NCBI RefSeq assembly: GCF_029531655.1
Contig: NZ_JANRMI010000001.1
Coordinates: 124,001-188,000 of the forward strand
DNA from: Bdellovibrio svalbardensis
Lineage (GTDB): Bacteria > Bdellovibrionota > Bdellovibrionia > Bdellovibrionales > Bdellovibrionaceae
Direction of reading: 5' to 3'
Length of the DNA: 64,000 bases
Below the pieces are notes generated by a model. That model worked only from the letters and a program-made list of their open reading frames with translations. It was not told the origin of the DNA and ran no database searches. Of the stretch, positions 54,482-63,255 are shown in pieces. How positions within the stretch are numbered: the first letter of the stretch is position 1; every line of letters starts with the position of its first letter. Both the position numbers and the translations under genes were made by a program.

Positions 54482-55534
54482 ATGAAAAAAATTATGATGA
54501 TGCTCGCGGCAGTTACTATGTTCGCAGCAGCTCAAAATGCGAACGCGATTTCTTTGCGTTTCAAATTCAAAACTTTCAGCTCTGGTCCAAGCATGTACGC
54601 GTGTAACGCGGGTATCATGACTCCGGCTGAAACTAAAAAGGTTTGTTACTTCGAAGGTACTACAAACACTTGTACACCAACTACATGTGATAACACACAA
54701 GCAGTTTGTGACACTCGTTGCGTTTGTACTGGTGCTTCAGGTGGCGACTACTTGATGAACTACGGTAAAGTAGAATATCAAGACTGGAAAGACAATGGTG
54801 ACACTTCTTCTGCTACAGGAGCTGGTTCTACGACTTTCTCTTCTGCTTCACCTAACCAAAACAACTGGACACAAGCTTATGATGATTCAACAGCTTGGGG
54901 CCGTACAATCAAAAATCTTTCTTTCAACTTGGGTTCTGAACTTTATGGCGCGAAATATTTCGTAGACATCTGCTTCCGTGGTCCTCAAATTGAGTACTTC
55001 GAAGACGGTGTTGTAGCTTCTTTCAACTTGAAAGCTCAAGCTAACGCGACTGATTTCTTGGCAACTGGTGTAAATGGTGGCGACAACAATCGTGATGGTT
55101 TGGTTATCCCTGGAACAGTTGACGGCAAAAAATACACTGAACTTGCTGGTTTGAAAGTTCAAGCTTTCGTAGTTTGCGATAAGCAAGGCGAAGGTACTTA
55201 CAAATATGCTCGCAACAACTCTGGTTCTTACAACACAACTATCAACGAAGCGATCTTCGCAGGATTCAACTCTGCAGGCATTCCTTCAACTGGTGGCGAC
55301 TTGTTCGTAGCTGGCTCTCAAGCAACTCTTGGAACTGGTAACGTTTCATTGGTTGATGGCTGGGTAAACCAAAACAACACTCACACTCCACGTTTCTGTA
55401 AAGTTCGTTATGTATTCACAGAATCAAACGCTGCGACTGCAACTCCTAACTTCAGAAAATGGCAACGTCACGGTGCTGAAATGTGTACTTTCACTGATAT
55501 CGAAGAAGGCGCAACTTCTGAAGGTCTTAACTAG
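54482..55534 (+). CDS. Secreted Cys-rich protein, paralogue of the 57172 product
   Basis: 350 residues. Signal peptide cleaved at ANA-I (residue 22). The mature part has 11 cysteines, seven in the first 55 residues (MYACNAG, KVCYF, NTCTPTTCDN, AVCDTRCVC). It shares four segments in the same order with the 57172 product: CNAGI, CVC-T/S, LYGAKYFVDICFRGP and PRFCKVRYVF. Codons are strongly biased to GCT, AAC, ACT and CGT types, suggesting high expression. AAGGAG precedes the ATG at ideal spacing. A major surface or secreted component is inferred. Confidence 0.8.
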   Translation: MKKIMMMLAAVTMFAAAQNANAISLRFKFKTFSSGPSMYACNAGIMTPAETKKVCYFEGTTNTCTPTTCDNTQAVCDTRCVCTGASGGDYLMNYGKVEYQDWKDNGDTSSATGAGSTTFSSASPNQNNWTQAYDDSTAWGRTIKNLSFNLGSELYGAKYFVDICFRGPQIEYFEDGVVASFNLKAQANATDFLATGVNGGDNNRDGLVIPGTVDGKKYTELAGLKVQAFVVCDKQGEGTYKYARNNSGSYNTTINEAIFAGFNSAGIPSTGGDLFVAGSQATLGTGNVSLVDGWVNQNNTHTPRFCKVRYVFTESNAATATPNFRKWQRHGAEMCTFTDIEEGATSEGLN

Positions 55535-55546
55535 TTAGTACATCCT

Positions 55547-55565
55547 ACTCCGGCGAAGCCGGAGT
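55547..55565 (+). repeat. ACTCCGGC/GCCGGAGT hairpin inside the secreted-protein operon
   Basis: ACTCCGGC (55547-55554), loop GAA, GCCGGAGT (55558-55565), 12 bp after the 54482 gene stop and 23 bp before the next start. It could reduce expression of the downstream genes or protect the upstream mRNA. Confidence 0.7.
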
Positions 55566-55588
55566 GAGAACAGGCAAGGAGTTGAAAT

Positions 55589-57172
55589 ATGAAGAACACA
55601 AATTTTAATAAAAGCGTGATCGGAGTTCTCACACTTCTTGCCGTCGTCTTTCATGGCAGCGGGGCTATTGCAGGTTGCAAAATGTCCCGCGACCCTAAAA
55701 TGAACTATTTTATCTCGTATGAAAATAAAGCACTCGGAATGTTTTCTGAAGCTGCTGAGAAGGCTCAAGCTCCTTCTGTTATTGAACGCTGCCAGCTCGA
55801 TTCTGGTAAATTTTTAATGCTTTCACTGGGGGTACGTCGTCCCACTTTGAATTCTGATGTCGCCGACGTGTCATTTGATGGCCAGCTCATCGATACGAAA
55901 TGTTCTATCGAAAATTCTTTTTTTAAAGAGCAACCGGACTACTCTGAGCGCAGTAAAATTATTGAACAGCAGCACAAGGTTTTGCGCACTTGTACTTATA
56001 TGCAAATCTTCGATCTCGATAATAAACCTATCGAGTTTAAACCTGAACAAAGCCATTGCAAAATCACTCGCATGCCGACAGGTTCCCTGAAGGCAGAAGG
56101 TGATTTTTGCTTCGTTCGTATCCGTCCCATCAATCGCTTCGCCGTTTCCACAGTTGTAAAAGATGAGTGCCGCGATGTGAATTTCCTTAAAGCCAACAAT
56201 ATTGCTCCTCAAGATGTTGAGGCAGCGTTAAATGCCTACGTCGTTGGCGACGACAGCGGTCTAAGTACCGAGGTTGATCCTATCGGTTCAACAAAAACTC
56301 GCCTCTACATTGCTCCACACAGCAAGATGCTCAATCTTTCAGATGATTTTGGTGCGGATACGCCACGTTTTCCAACTGAATTCAATGCTGATGTTCATAT
56401 GGGAGAATTGAAAATTCGCGGCTCAAAAGAGACCTTCACCGTTGATATGTCACTTTTGGTGAACAATCGTTCCCAAAAAAGCTGCTATCAAGGAATGTGT
56501 GCAAGTCCAAGTGACTTCGATGTTCCCGTGGTGGGACAGGTTGAACTTTTTGAAGTTCAAAAGGGTGGTAAAGAAAACTACATCGATGCCTGGTGGCATG
56601 CGGGTCTTGCAAATCCAAATTGGCAAGGCCTCATGAAAAGTGGTCCCCACGTTCTGAATGAAACTGAACTCAAACCCGGAACTCACTATCGCATGACTGT
56701 GACATTTGTAGATCCTGCGGAAGACTTTACATTGTTCATCAAAGACATCCAGCAGATGACCATTGATCTTAAAGGACTTCAAGGGACTGCGGGCCTTGAT
56801 TCGATAGCTCCGATCATGGCGCTAACCTCTCTTGTAGGTCTTCCTCCGATGGAAAACCTTCCCTCTATGTCTTCGCCAAATATGGAGGTCGAGATGGAGC
56901 GGGTGTTGAAGACACTGCAAAAACTTGGGCAAGATCGCCAATGGCCTTCTTATTACAATGATGTTTGCAATTCAAAACGCGCCTCATGCATCAAGGCTGG
57001 AAAGTCGAAGTTCTACTCAAAACTAACTCTCGATTTCACGATGGGTGATTTTAATATTGAAACGGGTAGCTGGGATCTCAACAGCTACACGGTGAAACGG
57101 GAATCTCCGGTATTTGGCAATTATACAGTTAATCCGAAGGCATTGCCGACTGTTTCCTGCGAGGTTCAGTAA
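55589..57172 (+). CDS. Exported protein, possible lipoprotein, unknown family
   Basis: 527 residues. Hydrophobic signal (VIGVLTLLAVVF) ending in AIAGC, where Cys30 fits a lipobox (I-A-G-C), so it may be lipid-anchored; cleavage at AIA-G by signal peptidase I is the alternative. The mature part is mostly beta-like with Cys pairs (SHCKITRMP, DFCFVRI, DECRDVN, KSCYQGMCAS, DVCNSKRASCIKAG, VSCEVQ at the C-terminus). Residues about 220-380 read like a beta-sandwich. No family recognised. The stop overlaps the next ATG (TAATG). Confidence 0.75.
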   Translation: MKNTNFNKSVIGVLTLLAVVFHGSGAIAGCKMSRDPKMNYFISYENKALGMFSEAAEKAQAPSVIERCQLDSGKFLMLSLGVRRPTLNSDVADVSFDGQLIDTKCSIENSFFKEQPDYSERSKIIEQQHKVLRTCTYMQIFDLDNKPIEFKPEQSHCKITRMPTGSLKAEGDFCFVRIRPINRFAVSTVVKDECRDVNFLKANNIAPQDVEAALNAYVVGDDSGLSTEVDPIGSTKTRLYIAPHSKMLNLSDDFGADTPRFPTEFNADVHMGELKIRGSKETFTVDMSLLVNNRSQKSCYQGMCASPSDFDVPVVGQVELFEVQKGGKENYIDAWWHAGLANPNWQGLMKSGPHVLNETELKPGTHYRMTVTFVDPAEDFTLFIKDIQQMTIDLKGLQGTAGLDSIAPIMALTSLVGLPPMENLPSMSSPNMEVEMERVLKTLQKLGQDRQWPSYYNDVCNSKRASCIKAGKSKFYSKLTLDFTMGDFNIETGSWDLNSYTVKRESPVFGNYTVNPKALPTVSCEVQ

Positions 57173-58035
57173 TGAAACTCCTCATTTCTCTTTTTGCCTT
57201 TCTTCCTGCCATGTCTTTTGCCACCGTCGTTATTAGACCCTCTGTGAATGAGGGCTTCTTTGTCTGCAATGCTGGCATCGCTCACAAAGTCTCAACTGGA
57301 ACTTCTTGTGTGAACCAACTCACAGGCCTTGCATGCACGAGCAGCGACGAAAGTTCTTGTGTCTGTTCTGATTCGACGGCCGGCGATGATTCACTTGCTG
57401 CAAGCTGGGAAGATCTGACTGTTGCAGCTTCAAGCTCCATGCGCTTCCGCTCCAATATTATTGCTTCAAGTGCATCCGGTGATTTCACAAGTTTGTTTAC
57501 AGATCTAAATGCCTGGAGCAATCAAGTTAATGAAGTTCAAATTAACAGTTCGTCAGAAACTTATGGCACAAAGTACTTTATCGACTTTTGCTACCAAGGT
57601 CCCATTGAGAACATCGTTAAAAAGAAAGACAACTCTGAAGGAATCTATACCCTTACAGCTGGGATCAATGCGCAGAATTTAGCGAATGGTTCATCTTATG
57701 CTGCTGATTCAAATCTTGCGATGAATCTGGCGGTCAATTGCGATCTTCGCAATGTCGGGAAGAATAAAGATCCCCGTAACTCCAATCAGTTTGCACCCGA
57801 AGGTAGCATCCTTGAAAGCGACGTGGACTTCACAACCACTGGATATCCTCGAGCGAATTCTTTAAGTCTTTCTCAAAGAATTAACGGGCAGGTTAAGCTT
57901 GTTCCCAGATTCTGCGTGGTCCGTGCCACTTTCGCAGAAATGGCTAACACCACTTCTGTTAAAGTACGTCCCAACAATGAAACTCCAACTGAATTTACAA
58001 TTGATCTTGATATCACCAATGGTAGTGCGTTTTAA
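57172..58035 (+). CDS. Secreted Cys-rich protein, paralogue of the 54482 product
   Basis: 287 residues, signal peptide cleaved at SFA-T (residue 17). Shares with the 54482 product CNAGI (near residue 27), SCVCSD, ETYGTKYFIDFCYQGP (near 130), AVNCDLRN and PRFCVVRATFAE near the C-terminus, in the same order. Shorter, mainly because of less sequence in the N-terminal Cys region and middle. Eight cysteines in the mature part. Codon use is ordinary, unlike the paralogue. ATG overlaps the previous stop; the next gene starts 3 bp after its stop. Confidence 0.78.
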   Translation: MKLLISLFAFLPAMSFATVVIRPSVNEGFFVCNAGIAHKVSTGTSCVNQLTGLACTSSDESSCVCSDSTAGDDSLAASWEDLTVAASSSMRFRSNIIASSASGDFTSLFTDLNAWSNQVNEVQINSSSETYGTKYFIDFCYQGPIENIVKKKDNSEGIYTLTAGINAQNLANGSSYAADSNLAMNLAVNCDLRNVGKNKDPRNSNQFAPEGSILESDVDFTTTGYPRANSLSLSQRINGQVKLVPRFCVVRATFAEMANTTSVKVRPNNETPTEFTIDLDITNGSAF

Positions 58036-58038
58036 CTT

Positions 58039-59247
58039 ATGAAGCTTCTTGTTCTCGTTTCTTTTCTAATCAGCACCACCGCGAGCGCCTCAGTATGGAA
58101 AGCAAATCGCAGCTGGACAGAACAAGACGAAGTTAAATTTTCGCTGTTCTTGCAAAGCGAGTGGGCGGCAGATGTTTTTGCCAATCCTCAATCTGATTTC
58201 TACGGAATAAAGACTGATTGCGCGGATGCCGTTTATGCGGCCCGTATTGTGTTTTCTGCACGGGAAGGCCTGCCCGTAAAGTTTTCTGACGTCACAAAAT
58301 CGGGAAGCTATTTAACCCAAGAAATGTCCCGTTGGGATGGGCTTTCCCCTTTGGAGCGCATCAAAAGATTTATTTCTTATACAGGAGATCTTGTCTCCAC
58401 CTTGACCTTAGAATCTGACACTTATCCGGTCGCCATCAATAAAGACTTCTTTCGCCCGGGTGTTATTTTCTTAAGCCCAATTCTTTCAGATTTTGAAAAG
58501 CGCGCGACGGGATTCCACGGTGGGCATGCAGAATACGTAAAAAGGATTGATGATATCGGATTTATCGAAGCCATCGCTTCGACTTCACCAAAGGCCGTAA
58601 GAACACTCAGTCTTAATAAAAATCCATATATGGCAGCCTTAGTGACACGCGGTGGATTTCGCAGATGGCGCCAGCCTCAACAGTTCGGCGTCAATGTCGA
58701 GAATCTTACGGGCTATAGTTTAGAACAGTTCAATATTGCTGACTGGGCACCTCTAAAGCTCATTACTCGTAGACAAATATACCAATGGCATGAAGCCATT
58801 CGCAGAACTCTTAGAACACGCGCTCCCTCATTTGATGAGCGTGTGGATATCGTTGTGGATAGCATCTGCAGCCTGCTCACCACTCGTGCTGAACTGGTTC
58901 AACAGGGCTGGAGTGAAGTGACAAAAAATGGGGGTCGATGTCTTTCGGCAGATCTCGCTGATCAATACTCTACGGATAGCCGGGACCAGAGAATTCGCGG
59001 ATCTTATTTCCAATTGGGTGATCTTTATGATTGGAAGAAACGAGAAGACGGGGACGACATCCTGGGATCCGTCGAGGACGCTCAAAGTAAGTTGGAGAAA
59101 TGCCGTATTCAATATTGGCCGGGACGTTTTATGAACACCTGGGAGATCTATCCACGCGTCAGAGACGGCCTGCTTGAGTCATCAGCAAGCTATGCCCCAG
59201 CAGTGCGCTGGGGATTTCGTCCCAAAGGGACCAGAGACTGCCGTTAA
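58039..59247 (+). CDS. Exported protein with a weak NlpC/P60-like Cys-His signature
   Basis: 402 residues. Signal peptide cleaved at ASA-S (residue 18). The segment TDCADAVYAARIVFSAREGLPVKF (near residue 55) resembles the nucleophile region of NlpC/P60-type cysteine peptidases (DCxxxV..), and GFHGGHAEYVKRID (near residue 160) could supply the His, with RPGVIFLSP before it. Residues 210-400 are unassigned, with further Cys. This assignment is a resemblance only. No ribosome binding site; expected to be translated by coupling, 3 bp after the previous stop. Last gene of the operon. Confidence 0.7.
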   Translation: MKLLVLVSFLISTTASASVWKANRSWTEQDEVKFSLFLQSEWAADVFANPQSDFYGIKTDCADAVYAARIVFSAREGLPVKFSDVTKSGSYLTQEMSRWDGLSPLERIKRFISYTGDLVSTLTLESDTYPVAINKDFFRPGVIFLSPILSDFEKRATGFHGGHAEYVKRIDDIGFIEAIASTSPKAVRTLSLNKNPYMAALVTRGGFRRWRQPQQFGVNVENLTGYSLEQFNIADWAPLKLITRRQIYQWHEAIRRTLRTRAPSFDERVDIVVDSICSLLTTRAELVQQGWSEVTKNGGRCLSADLADQYSTDSRDQRIRGSYFQLGDLYDWKKREDGDDILGSVEDAQSKLEKCRIQYWPGRFMNTWEIYPRVRDGLLESSASYAPAVRWGFRPKGTRDCR

Positions 59248-59250
59248 TTT

Positions 59251-59799
59251 TTAATATCCTTCTTTCGGCACTTTGACCGTGAACTTCATAATCGCAGCAA
59301 GCAAGAATGTAATTCCCACCAACAAATGAATTGCATGGTCGGTGGTTCCAAATTCCAATACTTCAGGTATAAATCTCCACAGAAAGCGGTCCTCTACAGG
59401 ATTGGCTACTGAAGCGATCCCGGGAGTCCCGGCAACAAAACCTAATAGCCCTAGGACTGCGTAAAACGCTCCCGCAATATAACAAAATCTTTTCGCTGTT
59501 ATGTTGCGATCGAAGCCAAACCACAAAGCAAGAGTCCCGGTGACAACGTGAATGATGTTATTAGTGTAGCTTAGATGGAAGTTTAAAAAATACGGAATTA
59601 CAAAACCCAGTAACCCCACAATGACGAATGAGAATCCTAAGACAATTGATGTCTCTTGAGCATAGTTCTTTCTGATCGTTTCGAACTGGATATGATCCTC
59701 AGGCTCTTTTCGAAACTCCGGCGGCATTGTTTCAGACTCTTCTTCTGAAGGGCGCTTTTTGGGAACTCTAGGGCGCAGTCGCTCTTTTTCTGGCTCCAT
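59251..59799 (-). CDS. DUF4383 membrane protein
   Basis: 182 residues. A cytoplasmic charged N-terminus (KERLRPRVPKKRPSEEE) is followed by four transmembrane segments. DUF4383 features: NNIIHVVTGTLALWFGFDRN, ITAKRFCYIAGAFYAVLGLLGFVAG and TDHAIHLLVGITFLLAA. Function unknown. GGAGG precedes the ATG. It converges on the secreted-protein operon with only 3 bp between stops. Confidence 0.9.
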   Translation of the reverse strand: MEPEKERLRPRVPKKRPSEEESETMPPEFRKEPEDHIQFETIRKNYAQETSIVLGFSFVIVGLLGFVIPYFLNFHLSYTNNIIHVVTGTLALWFGFDRNITAKRFCYIAGAFYAVLGLLGFVAGTPGIASVANPVEDRFLWRFIPEVLEFGTTDHAIHLLVGITFLLAAIMKFTVKVPKEGY

Positions 59800-59916
59800 A
59801 ATTTCCTCCTGAATAGTCTCAGTATGAAATTTTTAAGGAGTGAAGACATTGATGGTTGGAAAAATACAAACATTCAGACAAGCATCTGGTGTGAAAAAGC
59901 AAAGATGCTAAATCAA

Positions 59917-59946
59917 AAAAGAAAAGCCACCTCATCGGTGGCTTTT
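59917..59946 (-). terminator. Terminator of the subtilisin-like protease gene
   Basis: AAAAGCCACC (59922-59931) / GGTGGCTTTT (59937-59946), followed on the minus strand by CTTTTTT. It lies about 86 bp beyond the protease stop. Confidence 0.85.
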
Positions 59947-60031
59947 CCGCTTTAGAGACCCATCAAGTATTCGACGACAGGCATTCTATCACTAAAATTT
60001 TTGCGATACTCCGATCAAATCGAAGCAGGAC

Positions 60032-61672
60032 TTATCTGTAAGCCGCTTTGTCGATATCCCAACCGTTACGGTTTACGGAATCGTCAGAAGTGAATACCAT
60101 TTTAACGTATTCGCCATCTACAACCGGACCGAATGAATCATCATTCTTACCGCTCATAGTTCCTACAAGCTTACCAGTAGCATCATAGAACTGAACTTTA
60201 TCATAGTCTCTTTCAGTGTCGAAAGTAGAGAAGTGAACTGCTACTTGTTTCGCACCCGGAACACGAACTTCATAAGTCTCATTTGTTTTTCCAGCATATG
60301 GGTGAGCTGAAAAAACACTTACTGACATTGACTGCCATCCAGATGGATCGTTTGGATCAGGTTGTGGAGTTGTGTTCGTCAACATTGCGTATGCGTTTAC
60401 AAATCCAGCAGAAACTTTTCCACGAATTCCAGCAAGTGGGCGAGAAGTCGCGATGATTCTTTGCTTCATTTCAAGGCCAGTAATATTTGGCTCATGAGAA
60501 AGAAGAAGGGCTGCCATACCAGACACATGTGGTGTCGCCATAGAAGTTCCAGACCAAGAATCATAACCAGTGCCCGTGATTGAAGAGAAGATATTCACTC
60601 CAGGAGCTGCTACGTGAACTTTTGTTTTACCGTAGTTTGAGAATGAAGCGATTTGCCCACGGTTATCAACAGCTGCTACTGAAAGAACGTTAGGCACGTC
60701 GTATGTAGCAGGGTAAGTTGGGTTCGAATCATTGTTGTTTGATTCGTTACCAGCCGCTGCGATAAAGATCGCGCCAGCATCATTAGAGCGTTGGATAGCT
60801 TGTTTCAAAGTTTCAGAGTAACCGCCGCCACCCCATGAGTTCGAAAGAATTTTCGCGCCCATTTTGGTTGCGTAGTCGATTGCTTTCAATGCGCCTTCCA
60901 AAGAACCAGAACCGTCTTTGCTCAAGAACTTCACGCCCATGATACGAACATTCCAAGCGACACCTACGATACCTTTGCCATCGTCGCCGCGTGCGCCGAT
61001 TGTACCAGAGCAGTGTGAACCGTGACCATGATCATCCAAGTTATTACCAGTTGGTTTAGCTGCATCAACGAAGCTAGCGCCATAAATGTCGTCAACGATA
61101 CCGTTGTTGTCATCGTCCACACCTGCTTTACCGTTTAGCTCAGCATCATTTGTCCAAAGATTATCTTTAAGATCTGGATGGTTGTAGTTAATACCAGTAT
61201 CGATAACTGCAACGATTGTGTTTTTTGAACCGGTTTCGATATCCCATGCTTGAACCGCACCGATATCTACGCCAGCAACGCCTACTTTGTTTTCAGAGTC
61301 TTTTTGACCAACGTTTTGCATGCCCCACAATTTTCCGAATGAAGGATCATTAGGAACTTTATTGATGCGATAGATGAAGTTTGGTTCAACGATTTCAACC
61401 AAAGGATTTTGCGACATTGTCTTAACAACGCTGTCTGTAAGTTCGAAGACAGGGCGTTTAACTACGACGATACCTTGATCGGGGATTGTAGACTTAACGT
61501 AAGCGCCAAGTTGTTGGCTCAAGATGTTTACAGAAGAGATCGCATAAGTATTCTTAAGCTTTACAACGTACTCTCCAGGAACTGCTTCAGGTTGTGCTGC
61601 AAACGCATTGAATCCAACCAAAGTTAGGCAAATCGCCACAACTTTAGAGGCTCTTTCCATAAGCCCTCTCAT
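60032..61672 (-). CDS. Secreted subtilisin-like (S8) serine protease
   Basis: 546 residues: signal peptide (cleavage near AFA-A, residue 25), inhibitor I9-type propeptide (PGEYVVKLKN...), and the S8 catalytic domain with Asp in VAVIDTGINYNHPDL, His in DDHGHGSHCSGTIG and Ser in SGTSMATPHVSGMAALLL, with AAGNESNNND as oxyanion region. Residues about 440-546 form a beta-rich C-terminal domain (YDKVQFYDATGKLVGTMSG) resembling a CUB/P-domain. AAGGAGGGG lies 6-7 nt before the ATG and codons are strongly biased, both suggesting high expression. Plausible prey-degrading enzyme. Confidence 0.96.
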   Translation of the reverse strand: MRGLMERASKVVAICLTLVGFNAFAAQPEAVPGEYVVKLKNTYAISSVNILSQQLGAYVKSTIPDQGIVVVKRPVFELTDSVVKTMSQNPLVEIVEPNFIYRINKVPNDPSFGKLWGMQNVGQKDSENKVGVAGVDIGAVQAWDIETGSKNTIVAVIDTGINYNHPDLKDNLWTNDAELNGKAGVDDDNNGIVDDIYGASFVDAAKPTGNNLDDHGHGSHCSGTIGARGDDGKGIVGVAWNVRIMGVKFLSKDGSGSLEGALKAIDYATKMGAKILSNSWGGGGYSETLKQAIQRSNDAGAIFIAAAGNESNNNDSNPTYPATYDVPNVLSVAAVDNRGQIASFSNYGKTKVHVAAPGVNIFSSITGTGYDSWSGTSMATPHVSGMAALLLSHEPNITGLEMKQRIIATSRPLAGIRGKVSAGFVNAYAMLTNTTPQPDPNDPSGWQSMSVSVFSAHPYAGKTNETYEVRVPGAKQVAVHFSTFDTERDYDKVQFYDATGKLVGTMSGKNDDSFGPVVDGEYVKMVFTSDDSVNRNGWDIDKAAYR

Positions 61673-61896
61673 ATAATCCCCTCCTTCAATGGGTGATTTT
61701 CAGAACCAACGACTGGGAAATCTTTTCCTAGGTCGCTTGTCTAGTTCCAAAATGGTACCAATGGCGGGGACAAGAGCTAACTATTTTTTTGGTGAAAATA
61801 GGAATTCATGCAGTTCTAGCTTAAAGTCCGGGCAAATATGGAGAAAACCTAGACCTTAGTCTTGCAAATTGATGTTTTGCGCAATAATTCAGTCTA

Positions 61897-62148
61897 CTAA
61901 GAGACAGCTTTTTTTCCAGTCTTCGGCTTTGGTATTTCTTCTTCCACAAATCCAAAACTAAGTTGTTGTGGCGTCTTAAATTGAACGATACGGGTCGGAT
62001 TCTCCTCGATCTCTCGTTTTTCAGAGGGCGTAATCACGTTTACACCTGTCGAGGCCTTGATGAGATGCTTAATAAAAGCTTCTTTCACGCTGTCCGGCGC
62101 ATTTTTGTTAAATCCCAAATCTTGCATTAGCTGATCAATCTTCTTCAT
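61897..62148 (-). CDS. Small protein of unknown function
   Basis: 83 residues without signal peptide or Cys. The N-terminal half is helical (MKKIDQLMQDLGFNKNAPDSVKEAFIKHLIKA) and the C-terminal half is charged and Pro/Lys-rich (VEEEIPKPKTGKKA). AAGGAA lies 7 nt before the ATG. Family not recognised. Confidence 0.65.
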   Translation of the reverse strand: MKKIDQLMQDLGFNKNAPDSVKEAFIKHLIKASTGVNVITPSEKREIEENPTRIVQFKTPQQLSFGFVEEEIPKPKTGKKAVS

Positions 62149-62377
62149 AAGCCATTCCTTGGTCTAGTGATCGGAAGTTTGATGTTCGAGCTTTAGAAGA
62201 AAATCATGATGGATGCCGTCGCTAAGATGTCTCTCAATAAGACAGACCCACGACGCAGAATTTAAAGGTTAAAGCTTTAGGATATTTTCAGCGCAATTAA
62301 ATGCTCGGCGCATTAAGTGCCCGCAACCTTAGGGACTATCAAATACACATCTGGAGAAACGCATAATAAAAAAGAAC

Positions 62378-62424
62378 GAAAAGGTGCCTGCCGCTTTTTC
62401 CGAAAAGATGGCAGGCACCTTTTC
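62378..62424. repeat. Copy 2 of the GGTGCCTGCC palindromic repeat
   Basis: GAAAAGGTGCCTGCC (62378-62392) is the exact inverse of GGCAGGCACCTTTTC (62410-62424), with GCTTTTTCCGAAAAGAT between. It lies 10 bp after the stop of the TIGR02147 gene and, read on the minus strand, ends in a T-rich run. It is nearly identical in design to the copy after serS (6630-6675). Confidence 0.8.
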
Positions 62425-62433
62425 AAACCAGGC

Positions 62434-63255
62434 CTATTTTTTTAAATCAAAGAAGTCCATTGTCAGACAGAAAAGTTGTTCTTCCTTGGATTCCTTAATC
62501 ACAGAAATGCTGTTCTTAATCGATTCCAAAAGAAGATCTTTGATTTTCACTACGTCTTGCGTGGAAAGACTGACGACACCTGAATAGTGCAGTTCATTCA
62601 GACGTTCGCGCTCAAGACTTTGCATCGCTTGCAGACGCCAGTTGGTATGATGCTTAAGAATATAGTGCGAATCTTTACCCAGGCGAATCTCTTGTTGGCC
62701 AGGATGAAATTCGAAGCCTTCTTTTCTTACCAAACCAATCGCTTCAAGATGTTCCAGGGTTTCAACTATTTTCTCTGATGAAACTTGCAGGGCCTCGGCG
62801 ATTCTTTCGACCGTTCTTAGCGTGGGAATTGTGGTCGCAATGTGTACCGCAGAGGGAATCCAACTGGAATAATACCAACTGCGATCTTTATCTTCGAGTT
62901 GTTGAGTCTTCCCCAAGCGCTCGGTCAGAACCAAACGTGATTTTAGAATGTCTTCCATTTGCTTTTGAAAATACTCACGCAAGGTTTTCGTACCGGCACG
63001 GTCTTTCTGAACTAATAGTAAGAAGTAGTGTGCTTCCTGGGTCGTATGCTTAAAAAAGATATTCGCAGCCTCTGCCTGTTCAAGGCTAAGATGCGCACTT
63101 TCCTGAAGTACTTGCGACACATAAGTGGCCTGCACGCCCATGATGATTGCAACCTGTGCCTTGCTGCCACGAGCCCCGGCGGCCTCAAGTCGCGCCCTCA
63201 AATAGGGTCTATAATGTGAAAATTTGAAAACATCTTTTTCCATATATTTCAGCAT
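62434..63255 (-). CDS. TIGR02147 (DUF4423) family protein
   Basis: 273 residues. N-terminal helix-turn-helix-like part (KAQVAIIMGVQATYVSQVLQ near residue 35) and the family pattern YFLLLVQKDRAGTKTLREYF, WYYSSWIPSAVHI, then a winged-helix-like segment (RIAEALQVSSEKIVETLEHLEAIGLVRKEG). These proteins occur in many copies in Bdellovibrio and Myxococcus-like bacteria and are thought to be regulators; targets are unknown. Two starts (ATG at 63255 and at 63243) are possible and neither has a clear ribosome binding site. Confidence 0.85.
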   Translation of the reverse strand: MLKYMEKDVFKFSHYRPYLRARLEAAGARGSKAQVAIIMGVQATYVSQVLQESAHLSLEQAEAANIFFKHTTQEAHYFLLLVQKDRAGTKTLREYFQKQMEDILKSRLVLTERLGKTQQLEDKDRSWYYSSWIPSAVHIATTIPTLRTVERIAEALQVSSEKIVETLEHLEAIGLVRKEGFEFHPGQQEIRLGKDSHYILKHHTNWRLQAMQSLERERLNELHYSGVVSLSTQDVVKIKDLLLESIKNSISVIKESKEEQLFCLTMDFFDLKK

